Source: an uncultured Lachnospiraceae bacterium (lineage in GTDB: Bacteria > Bacillota > Clostridia > Lachnospirales > Lachnospiraceae). From it: a stretch of DNA of 64,000 nucleotides. Below are positions 34,257 to 42,945 of the stretch, one piece after another. Each line of letters begins with the position of its first letter. Positions within the stretch are counted from its first letter, which is position 1. The stretch lies in NCBI GenBank assembly GCA_902489645.1, contig CABUAW010000005.1, positions 1-64,000 on the forward strand, written 5' to 3'. The notes beneath the pieces are model-generated. The model was given only the letters and a program-made list of their open reading frames with translations, was not told where the DNA came from and did not search any database. A program made the translations under genes and the position numbers.

Positions 34257-36068
34257 ATGCTGGAAATTGGTTCCGTTGTAGACGGTAAATATAAAGTACT
34301 TAATAAAATCGGTCAGGGCGGTATGAGCGTTGTCTACCTGGCATTAAATGAACGGGCAAATAAGACATGGGCGATTAAGGAGGTTCGTAAGGACGGTGTT
34401 CAGGACTTTGCAACGGTAAAGCAGGGGCTGATTGCCGAAACAAATATTCTTAAAAGCTTAAATCATAAATATTTGCCGAGTATTGTCGACGTAATTGATG
34501 ATAAAGATACATTTATTATTGTTATGGACTATATTCAGGGAAAATCCCTGAAAGAATTGTTAAAAGAAAGTATGGAATACGAAGGCTTTCCGATGGCGGT
34601 CGAGGATGTTATTTCATGGGGAAAGCAGTTGTGCGAAGTTCTTTACTATCTACACACACGGGAACAGCCGATTATTTATCGGGATATGAAACCGTCAAAT
34701 GTTATGATTAAACCGGACGGGGAAATATCCTTGATTGATTTCGGTACGGCCCGTGTATTTAAAACCGGAAATACAGAGGATACCATATGTCTCGGTACTC
34801 CGGGCTATGCAGCGCCGGAACAGTATGGCGGCAATGGCCAGACGAGGCCGCAGACAGATATATACTGTCTGGGAGCGACGCTTCACCATTTGATTACGGG
34901 CCGGGACCCGGCGCCGACGCCTTTCAATTTCCCTCTGATTACCCAGTGCCGTCCGACGCTTCTGGATGAAACGCCCCGGGAGCTTCGAAATGCGGTGCTT
35001 GGTCTGGAAATGGTCATAAAAAAATGTACCCAGTATGAGATTAAGGACCGATACCAGTCCTGTGCGGAACTGAAATATGACCTGGAGCATTTGGAAGAAC
35101 TGGGGTTGCCTTACAGGAAAAAGCTTAAACATAAGATGATGGCCTTTGGTGGCTGTGCGTTGCTGGCTGTGATTCTGGGCGGAGTTTCTCTGTTCGGTAT
35201 GCTCATGGAAAATCGCACAAAAACGAGCGGTTATGATTATTATATTGAAGCGGCCAAGACGGCGGCGTCAGGTAATAAACTGGAATTATATCAGAAGGCC
35301 ATCGAGCTGAATCCGACCAGTGAAACAGCCTATTTGGAAATGTTAGAAGAAATGATTGCCACGGAGGGCTTTACAACCGAAGACGACGCATTGATGACTT
35401 CGGTGCTTTATTCCAAATATAACGGCAGGGATAAGGATAACAAAACGTATTTCCAGGCAAATCGCAGCGGTTATGTTTATTTCGCCTATGAACTGGGATG
35501 CGCCTATTACACGGCCGGCGACGGCAGCGGCGATAAGGCTTCGGCGGCCGGATGGTTCCAAATTGTCAATGAAGCGGATTTGGATTCAATGAATTTCGAT
35601 ATTGACGGGGTATATGTGGACAAGACCCAGATGAAAGCCATGTCAGAAATTCTTGGCCGGATTTGTGATTACTATAAGAGCAACAGCATCGGTAAAGTCA
35701 ATGAACTTGGTATGGGCGAATACACCTATGGCGAATATTGGGATGACCTGATGGCCCTGCTGGACGGCGACGTGGCGGGCGACGCCAACGTTATGCTGGA
35801 ATTGAAGCTTTATAATGAGATTGTCTATCAGATTTATACGCGGACCATTGAATTTAAAACGGAGGCCGGATTAAAGGCCGATGATTTAAACGAGGCCCTG
35901 GATAAAGTCTCAGCAAAACTTGAAAGGGTGGATTCAAGGTCCAACAGCATACCGCAGACTATCATGGGAATCGAAGAAGATATCGCCATGGCGCGGAAAA
36001 ATATTACGGCGGCCTATGCGTCAAACGCCGTCACAGGCAATTCAACTGGAGGAGGTAATGAATCATGA
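34257..36068 (+). CDS. PknB-like transmembrane Ser/Thr protein kinase
   Basis: The 603-residue protein has an N-terminal kinase domain (about 10-280): the glycine loop GQGGMSVVYLA, the ATP lysine in WAIKEVRK, catalytic YRDMKPSNV, LIDFGTARV and the activation segment GTPGYAAPEQYG. A membrane helix (about 295-315) leads to an extracellular C-terminal region of about 285 residues, not of the PASTA type, with a TPR-like stretch (LELYQKAIELNP). PASTA kinases sense peptidoglycan; this one probably senses something else. It overlaps the next gene by four bases. Confidence 0.92.
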   Translation: MLEIGSVVDGKYKVLNKIGQGGMSVVYLALNERANKTWAIKEVRKDGVQDFATVKQGLIAETNILKSLNHKYLPSIVDVIDDKDTFIIVMDYIQGKSLKELLKESMEYEGFPMAVEDVISWGKQLCEVLYYLHTREQPIIYRDMKPSNVMIKPDGEISLIDFGTARVFKTGNTEDTICLGTPGYAAPEQYGGNGQTRPQTDIYCLGATLHHLITGRDPAPTPFNFPLITQCRPTLLDETPRELRNAVLGLEMVIKKCTQYEIKDRYQSCAELKYDLEHLEELGLPYRKKLKHKMMAFGGCALLAVILGGVSLFGMLMENRTKTSGYDYYIEAAKTAASGNKLELYQKAIELNPTSETAYLEMLEEMIATEGFTTEDDALMTSVLYSKYNGRDKDNKTYFQANRSGYVYFAYELGCAYYTAGDGSGDKASAAGWFQIVNEADLDSMNFDIDGVYVDKTQMKAMSEILGRICDYYKSNSIGKVNELGMGEYTYGEYWDDLMALLDGDVAGDANVMLELKLYNEIVYQIYTRTIEFKTEAGLKADDLNEALDKVSAKLERVDSRSNSIPQTIMGIEEDIAMARKNITAAYASNAVTGNSTGGGNES

Positions 36069-36643
36069 GTACTCAAAACTTTGAACAGTTGATGAATATG
36101 TATGGCAATATTAAGTTTTTCTGCGGCATTGCGGCGATTGTCTTTTTGCTGATTGCCATCGCCCTGTTTTTCCTTCTGAAAATTCCTTCCGTGTTCAGTG
36201 AACTGACCGGACGGGGAGCAAAGAAGGCTATTGAAGAAATGATGGCGGAAAATGACAGCGGCGGTCTGTCTGCTTCGCGGAAAATCGGCGATGATGGCCG
36301 CAGACATAAAAGGAAAAATATGGGTACGTCAAGGCTCAGAAAAAATACGGGACGGATGACCGGAAATTTAAATACGGGACGAATGACCGGGAATCTGAAT
36401 ACGGGTCAGTTTGATTCAACGGCGCAGGCATTTCAGCCGGAGCCGGAGCCGCAGCCGGCAGTCCGGCCAGCGGCCCAACCGGTGATTCAACCCGTACAGG
36501 AGGTCGGCGAGACTTCGGTACTCGATAGCGGCGCCAATGAGACTTCGGTGCTTGACACCGGTTTAAACGAGACAACCGTGATGCCGTCGGGATTTGTTAT
36601 TCTGCGCAGCATCGTGGAAATACATACCGACGAGGTGATATAG
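36065..36643 (+). CDS. small membrane protein with repeated ETSVL-type motifs
   Basis: The 192-residue protein has one N-terminal membrane helix (about 18-40), a Lys/Arg-rich region, a tandem 9-residue repeat (TGRMTGNLN twice), a Pro-rich stretch (QPEPEPQPAVRP) and then three motifs: GETSVL, NETSVL and NETTVM. Similar motifs occur in the FHA protease of the same operon. Such E-T-T/S-V sites recall the phospho-threonine sites of GarA/OdhI. The last residues (VILRSIVEIHTDEVI) could be a short conserved tail or the first strands of a truncated FHA domain. The start overlaps the kinase stop. Function is inferred: a kinase substrate docking to FHA domains. Confidence 0.7.
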   Translation: MSTQNFEQLMNMYGNIKFFCGIAAIVFLLIAIALFFLLKIPSVFSELTGRGAKKAIEEMMAENDSGGLSASRKIGDDGRRHKRKNMGTSRLRKNTGRMTGNLNTGRMTGNLNTGQFDSTAQAFQPEPEPQPAVRPAAQPVIQPVQEVGETSVLDSGANETSVLDTGLNETTVMPSGFVILRSIVEIHTDEVI

Positions 36644-36683
36644 ATGAAACATATGAAAAAAGTCAAAGAAAGGGGAAAGGCTT

Positions 36684-39600
36684 ATGGAAAAGTCAAAAAG
36701 ACGGCTCAGGGATAGAGCATTAGCCGGATTTCTGGCGTTGCTGCTGGTCGTTGGTTCCGTCTTTACCGGAAATGTTTCCACATTAAATGTCTATGCGGAA
36801 GAAACGACGCCGACAGAGACAACGCCGGTGGAAACGGCGCAGAAGTATACCATTAATGTGACAATGCCGGGAAAAAAAGGGAATGTCAGTTGGGGAAATC
36901 CGCAGATAACTATATATAAAGATAGGGAAAATCTCGATACTATAGAACTGACAGAGGATAGTTCGTCAGGAAATTTAACCGGAACGGTAAATATTACAAA
37001 AGATGACACTGCTGAATATACCTATTTTGTGGAATGTGATAACTATAATTTAAGTGACAACACAGGAACGTTGTCATTAGATAGCGAGAATTCAACGCTG
37101 AATGTTATTGTTGGTTCGGCAGTACCTAACTATGAGATTAATATATCCGGCAGCAGTCAAGTGAAAGTGGATGAAAGTGTCAGCTATTCACTTGTGGGAA
37201 CGAATATAGAGACCTGGGCAGCCGCTTTGGACGTTACATGGTCGGTGCCAGCCGGTAGGGACTTTGTTCAGATTGAGTCTCAAACCAACGAAGAGTGTAT
37301 GCTGAAGGGCCTGAAAGAAGGATTTGCTACGCTCCAGGTGCAGGTCGGCGAGGAAACAAAAACAGTATACATTGCAGTGCATAAAAAAGAAATCAGTAAC
37401 CTGTCGATAGCTTGTGCGCCAGAAACAGCTTCGGCATACGAAAATGTAACCATTACTGTATCCGGTGTGCCGGTTGGTGAAGAGGTTCGATTAATTATTG
37501 ATGATATTGAAGAAGACAAGACTGCAGATAATAGCGGAAATGTAACCTTTACATGGACACCAAGTGATGGCAATCCACATACAATTCGGGCCGAAATTGT
37601 CAATAGTGAAAGGTATACTGGGACAAAAAGCATAGAATATACAGCGAATAAACTGGACCAGGCATTTTCCATTGAACCAGTTAAAGATGAAGAAGACGAG
37701 ACCGTTGTTGTTACATATGGCGACAGTGAAACGCATATTGCAAACGTCCAAAATGGCTCTGATGGTATCCAAAGTAGTTCGGATGATTATGGATATTCAG
37801 CCAAAGTATACGCTGTGGATGGCGATGGCAATAAGACAGATACACTGTCGGAGGCCGCAGAGGTTTCCGTCGATGCTTCCACCGGTGAGATTACACTGAC
37901 GCCGAAGGCGGCCGGTAAAGTTTACGTGGAAATCACGAAGAATGGCAATGAGGTTTATAACAGTGTTTCCGAAGGCTTTGTTTTTGAAATTCAGAAGAAA
38001 GAGCTGACAGTTTCTGCAGTTACTGCGGAAAATAAGGTTTATGACGGCAATACGTCCGTGAAGGTTACGGCAAATCTGGCGGGAATTCTTCAAACAGATA
38101 CTGAGGTTTCAGAAACGATTCCTGGAACCGGAACAACTGAAAATGCCAATGCAGGTGAGGATAAGGCGATTGTTTCTACAACAATTCATCTTCCGGATAC
38201 GGGTTATGAAAATTATACCCTGAAAGAGGGCGATATTTCAAAGATTGATGAAGTAACGGCGACCGTAACAATTTCAAAAGCGCCTTTGACGGTGCGTATC
38301 CCGAATGCTCAACGAGTTTTCCGGGAGGATAATACGGCAGTTATTTCAACAGTAGAAGCTGGCATGACATTTAAAGGCTTTGTCAATGGCGAAGATAAAG
38401 AGGTACTTGAAGGCCGTACGAGGCCGTCAGTATCTGTGAGTGTCAGCCCTACAGGAGGTGTAATCGGCCTTAATTCAGAGGCAATTACAGCCGACCTTGA
38501 AAAAGCCAATAACGACAGCAGCGCGCCAATCAACTACATCTATGTGTCTTCCGTAGATGCTGTGGGGAACTATTCTACGGTTCCGGCGACCAGTAACCTG
38601 ACGATTACAAAAGAATCCATTGACAGCTTTACGGATTATGTATCCGTGGGCGGCACGAATGTTTATCAGCAGCCGGATGAGAATGGAGAAGGAACGAAGA
38701 ACGTATATTATGGCTACAGCGCACAGGCAGTTTTTGGCATTTCCGACAATACGGGCGTATATACGATATTGAGAGACGTGACCGGTATAGATGAGGTTGA
38801 TGGCGGGAAGCTTGGAACCGATGTGACGTCTGCAGGCGTGGTATTATCGGAAGATGAAGAAAAACAGCTTTCGATGGGAGATATCACGAAGACCTTCTAT
38901 CTGACGAATGAAGACGGCGCTATTTATTCGGGTACTTTTACAATTACTTTTAAGGCGGATTCGACAGTACCTCAGGTTGCATTGACCGTGGAAGACGGTA
39001 CGCCGACAATAAATAAGCTGGCCGAAAAGATTACTTTTGGTATTTTTAAGAATAAGCAGACGGCCGTCAGCGTTACGGTCACAGACCCGGAGGATACGGC
39101 GGTTTCGGGAATTCGAAGCTGGCAGTATGCACTGTATGATTGCAGTGAGGATGACGGAACGGTTTATGAGGATTATAAAGAAAAACTGACATTTGTTGAA
39201 GCTCCGTCAAACGGCATCGTCAATGCGCCGGGCGAAGCGTCTGAAATGCCGAAGAAATATATTTTATTTATTAAAGCGACGGATAACGTTGGCAATCAGA
39301 TTATCTATGCCAGCAATGGTATGATTTTTGAGTGTTCAGTCATTGAAACCATCGATATTTATCACGGCGAGGGAGTCCGGAGCTACAATTATGTAAATAG
39401 CAATCAGACATTGACAATTACGGCTGAGGATAAAGATGAAAGCAATATTTATTCCGGTGTTTCGAGAATCGATTATGCCATCAGCCTGGACGGTGAAAAA
39501 ACAACCTATTCCTATTTGACAACGGAAGAGGGAGCGGTCCCGGATACGGCCGATTTGAGCGAATACAGGGAAGCGACAGTCGTTGATGAAGAGAATCAGA

Positions 39601-42600
39601 AGCCGGTTGTCCGTGTGGATGATAATACAAGTGCAGTGATTGCGGTAACGGCGACGGCGAAAGATTTTGCGGGCAATGAAATTCAACCGGAAAATGCCTT
39701 TACACATTCTTTTGTGATTGATAAGCTGTCTCCGGTCATCGAAAATGTGGTAACTTCTAATGCAAGTGTGCAGAATGGCAAGTATTATAATAAAGATGTC
39801 GTATTGACGACGACGATTACGGAGCGATTTATAGACATTGATAATGCTTTGAAGTATACAATTAATGGTGAAACCGTATCTCTGTCCGAGTTAAGGACAC
39901 GGCCGGCCGATTTTGGTATCAGCAGTATTGTTGTGGACGAAGGCGCAGCCGAAGAAAAACGCACGGACACATCCAAATCGGTTGTGACGATTGTTTTCCA
40001 TCAGGACGATGTTTATTCTGTGAATGTGTCTGTGACAGATAAGGCCGGAAATTCGGATACGAAATCCGTTCCGGAGTTTGTTGTTGACCAGACGGCGCCG
40101 GTTGTTGATATCACCTATTACAGCTATGGTACGGGAACCACCTTTACGGCGGGAACACAGGCGGATGCGCCGGCTTATCTGAATATGGATTACAGTTCTT
40201 TCAAAGCGGTCGTTTCTGTGGATGAATTGAACTTTGCCGCGGAGGATGACACATTAACCTCTGAATTAACGATAACTGCAAAGGATTCCGGAAACAGTAA
40301 TATTTTAGGTGACTTTATTGCCGGACATCAGACGGCTTCGGCCAAGGCTTCCTCCTGGAGCAAAGCTTCCGGAAATATGAATCAGTATGAGATTTCCGCA
40401 GTTGAGGATGCAAATTACAGTTTTGCCTTTGAATATACGGATTTGGCCGGAAATAAAGCCGTTGCGAATGTGGGATATGTGACGCTGGATACGACAGCGC
40501 CGTCAGGAAGCATTACGGCGGACGGCCTTGTGAATGACACAACGACAACGAAAACATGGTTTGAGTCCCTGATTAGCAAGATTACCTTTGGCTTATTTGG
40601 TAAAGACGGTCTGGGAGCAACGATGGAAAGCTCCGATGTGACTTCCGGCGTGGCTTCTACTCAGTATCTGACCTCAACGGAATTGTTTAGTGCGTCGGCA
40701 CTGGCAAAACGTACGGACTGGAAGGATTACACAGGCCGAATCAGCCTGGCCGCAAACCAGAATGTCATCGTTTATGAGAAGATTACGGATAAAGCCGGAA
40801 ATACCAGCTATTTTAGTACGGAAAATCTGGTGGCGGACAATGTGAATCCGGCGCCGGTAGTGACGATTACACCGTCAAGCCCTGCCTGGGGAAAGGGTGT
40901 TTACAGTGCGGGGGATAATCCTGGATTTGATATTTCCGTAACCGACCCGACAGCAAACGGCGCTTATTCCGGACTGAAAGAAATTACTTATAAGATTGTC
41001 AATGGAACGACGGGTTATGTTGAATCCGGTACATTGGCATCCATTAGCCGCACGTCCCATCAGCAGACATGGACGGGCCATGTAGCCATCAATCCGACGG
41101 CCTTTTACAGTAATGACGTTCAGGTGACTGTGTCAGCTTCTGACTGGTCAACGAATCCGGCGACATCGGAAACAAAACAGATAAAGGTAGATAATGAAAA
41201 TCCGGTGGTATCTTTCAGCTTCGATACGTTGAATGTTTTGAATGGAAAATATTATAATACGACAAAAACATTGACAATTACGGTCAATGAACGTAACTTT
41301 GACCAGTCTTATGAGCCGACAGTGACAGCTACGAATGGAAGCGGTTACAGTTTCAGCGGCTGGTCTGTGAATGGCGAAGTGGCTACCGGAACAGTAACAT
41401 TCAGCGGTGACGGCGATTATTCCGTAACCTATGATTGTTATGATTTGGCAGGCAATAAGTCCAATACGGAAACATTGTCTGAAATTACGATTGATAAGAC
41501 AAATCCTGTAATTTCCGTAAGCTATGATAATAATAACGCACGAAACGGCAATTATTATAACGCTTCACGGACGGCGACGATTACGATTACGGAGCATAAT
41601 TTCAATGCAGCGAATGTTTCGGTACAGACAACCGCCAACGGCGCTTCTGCACCGGGTGTGAGCGGATGGAGTACAAGCGGTGACCGCCATACGGCAACAG
41701 TGACCTTCGGCGGCGATGCAGACTATACCTTTGATATCAGCTATACGGATTTGGCCGGAAATGCGGCGGCAGATTATGCTCAGGACAGCTTCACAGTTGA
41801 CCTGACAAATCCGGAGGTTGAAATTACCGGCGTGGCCAATAAATCAGCCAATAAGGGTACGGTAGAACCGGTGATTACCCTGTCAGATACGAATTATGAC
41901 ACGCAGGGCATCACGATTACTTTGGTTGGCAGCGAGCGGGGCCGGGTTGATATTTCCAATATGATTACGACGGCCACCACCGCAAACGGTCAGATTATCA
42001 CATTCCTGAATTTTGGCGAAGGAATGGATGATATCTACACATTGACAGCCGAAGCCGTAGATAAGGCCGGAAATGAAACGACAAAGAGTATCACCTTCTC
42101 TGTCAACAGAGATGGTTCGACCTACATTATTAACAGTTCAACGAAAGAATTGCTGCAGAAAGGCTATACCAACAGTCCAAAAGATATTGTCATTCAGGAA
42201 ATCAATGTAGATACATTGAAATTTATCGAATTGACATATTCGAAGGATGGCAAGGTTGTCAAACTGGTAGAAGGTAAGGACTACACGGTGGAAGTCAGCC
42301 AGACAGAAGGCCAGTGGAAGATGTATACCTATACCATTAAGGCATCCTGCTTTGAAGATGAAGGCCAGTACGTCATCAATATTTATTCTGAGGATGAGGC
42401 GGAAAATGCAACAACGAATAAAGCCAAACAGACAAGTATTGAGTTTGTCGTAGATAAGACAGCGCCTACAATTGTTATTTCCAACCTGGAAGACGGCGGC
42501 CGTTATAAAGAAGAAAGCCATGAATTCACATTAAGTGTTAAGGATAATACATCTTTGGCTTATGTGGAATATTATCTGGACGGCAAACTTGTCAAGGTAT

Positions 42601-42881
42601 ACGAAGGCGATGAGCTTCTCGCAGAAGACGGCATCATTAAGATTAATCTTGGCAGCGCCGGTTCCTATCAGACGGTACAGATTAAGGCTTATGACGCGGC
42701 CGGCAATGAAATCGCCTCCGATGAATACAGTGTTCTGGTAACATCCAGTGCATGGATTCAGTTCTATATGAACAAACCGTTGTTCTACGGAGTCATTGTG
42801 GTTATTATTGCGGTTCTGGCTTTACTGATTTTCTTTATTGGAAAGCGAAGAAAAGATGATGACGAAAAGAAACGGGCATAA
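36684..42881 (+). CDS. giant Ig-like-repeat surface protein with C-terminal membrane helix
   Basis: The 2065-residue protein has a signal peptide (1-39), a Big-2-like Ig segment (about 150-238), a YDG-type segment (about 430-530; ENKVYDGNTSV) and a long series of Ig-like units that begin D-x-T/N-x-P, at about residues 1012, 1133, 1269, 1385, 1502, 1602, 1705 and 1923. The units at 1502 and 1602 are closely alike (NGKYYN and NGNYYN). A membrane helix (about 2024-2052) and a charged tail end it; no LPXTG motif is present, so it stays membrane-anchored. Its place in a kinase operon suggests a surface sensor or adhesin. The ATG follows AGGGGA. Confidence 0.85.
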   Translation: MEKSKRRLRDRALAGFLALLLVVGSVFTGNVSTLNVYAEETTPTETTPVETAQKYTINVTMPGKKGNVSWGNPQITIYKDRENLDTIELTEDSSSGNLTGTVNITKDDTAEYTYFVECDNYNLSDNTGTLSLDSENSTLNVIVGSAVPNYEINISGSSQVKVDESVSYSLVGTNIETWAAALDVTWSVPAGRDFVQIESQTNEECMLKGLKEGFATLQVQVGEETKTVYIAVHKKEISNLSIACAPETASAYENVTITVSGVPVGEEVRLIIDDIEEDKTADNSGNVTFTWTPSDGNPHTIRAEIVNSERYTGTKSIEYTANKLDQAFSIEPVKDEEDETVVVTYGDSETHIANVQNGSDGIQSSSDDYGYSAKVYAVDGDGNKTDTLSEAAEVSVDASTGEITLTPKAAGKVYVEITKNGNEVYNSVSEGFVFEIQKKELTVSAVTAENKVYDGNTSVKVTANLAGILQTDTEVSETIPGTGTTENANAGEDKAIVSTTIHLPDTGYENYTLKEGDISKIDEVTATVTISKAPLTVRIPNAQRVFREDNTAVISTVEAGMTFKGFVNGEDKEVLEGRTRPSVSVSVSPTGGVIGLNSEAITADLEKANNDSSAPINYIYVSSVDAVGNYSTVPATSNLTITKESIDSFTDYVSVGGTNVYQQPDENGEGTKNVYYGYSAQAVFGISDNTGVYTILRDVTGIDEVDGGKLGTDVTSAGVVLSEDEEKQLSMGDITKTFYLTNEDGAIYSGTFTITFKADSTVPQVALTVEDGTPTINKLAEKITFGIFKNKQTAVSVTVTDPEDTAVSGIRSWQYALYDCSEDDGTVYEDYKEKLTFVEAPSNGIVNAPGEASEMPKKYILFIKATDNVGNQIIYASNGMIFECSVIETIDIYHGEGVRSYNYVNSNQTLTITAEDKDESNIYSGVSRIDYAISLDGEKTTYSYLTTEEGAVPDTADLSEYREATVVDEENQKPVVRVDDNTSAVIAVTATAKDFAGNEIQPENAFTHSFVIDKLSPVIENVVTSNASVQNGKYYNKDVVLTTTITERFIDIDNALKYTINGETVSLSELRTRPADFGISSIVVDEGAAEEKRTDTSKSVVTIVFHQDDVYSVNVSVTDKAGNSDTKSVPEFVVDQTAPVVDITYYSYGTGTTFTAGTQADAPAYLNMDYSSFKAVVSVDELNFAAEDDTLTSELTITAKDSGNSNILGDFIAGHQTASAKASSWSKASGNMNQYEISAVEDANYSFAFEYTDLAGNKAVANVGYVTLDTTAPSGSITADGLVNDTTTTKTWFESLISKITFGLFGKDGLGATMESSDVTSGVASTQYLTSTELFSASALAKRTDWKDYTGRISLAANQNVIVYEKITDKAGNTSYFSTENLVADNVNPAPVVTITPSSPAWGKGVYSAGDNPGFDISVTDPTANGAYSGLKEITYKIVNGTTGYVESGTLASISRTSHQQTWTGHVAINPTAFYSNDVQVTVSASDWSTNPATSETKQIKVDNENPVVSFSFDTLNVLNGKYYNTTKTLTITVNERNFDQSYEPTVTATNGSGYSFSGWSVNGEVATGTVTFSGDGDYSVTYDCYDLAGNKSNTETLSEITIDKTNPVISVSYDNNNARNGNYYNASRTATITITEHNFNAANVSVQTTANGASAPGVSGWSTSGDRHTATVTFGGDADYTFDISYTDLAGNAAADYAQDSFTVDLTNPEVEITGVANKSANKGTVEPVITLSDTNYDTQGITITLVGSERGRVDISNMITTATTANGQIITFLNFGEGMDDIYTLTAEAVDKAGNETTKSITFSVNRDGSTYIINSSTKELLQKGYTNSPKDIVIQEINVDTLKFIELTYSKDGKVVKLVEGKDYTVEVSQTEGQWKMYTYTIKASCFEDEGQYVINIYSEDEAENATTNKAKQTSIEFVVDKTAPTIVISNLEDGGRYKEESHEFTLSVKDNTSLAYVEYYLDGKLVKVYEGDELLAEDGIIKINLGSAGSYQTVQIKAYDAAGNEIASDEYSVLVTSSAWIQFYMNKPLFYGVIVVIIAVLALLIFFIGKRRKDDDEKKRA

Positions 42882-42890
42882 TTAATCTAT

Positions 42891-42919
42891 GGGCTGCTGC
42901 TGTGTGCGGCAGCCCTTTT
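42891..42919 (+). terminator. hairpin after the giant surface protein
   Basis: GGGCTGC pairs with GCAGCCC, extended by inner G-C pairs, and is followed by TTTT. It may partly end the transcript before the second kinase gene. Confidence 0.6.
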
Positions 42920-42945
42920 CCTGTCTGTAAAGGAAGGAGGATGAC

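Noticed and set aside
34257..36068. PASTA-type PrkC kinase
   Set aside because: The extracellular part shows no PASTA repeats; it looks TPR-like instead.
36644..36715. 23-codon Lys-rich frame between the ETSVL protein and the giant surface protein
   Set aside because: It overlaps the ribosome site and start of the next gene and has no ribosome site of its own.
36684..42881. LPXTG sortase signal in the giant surface protein
   Set aside because: The C-terminus has a membrane helix and charged tail but no LPXTG-like motif.
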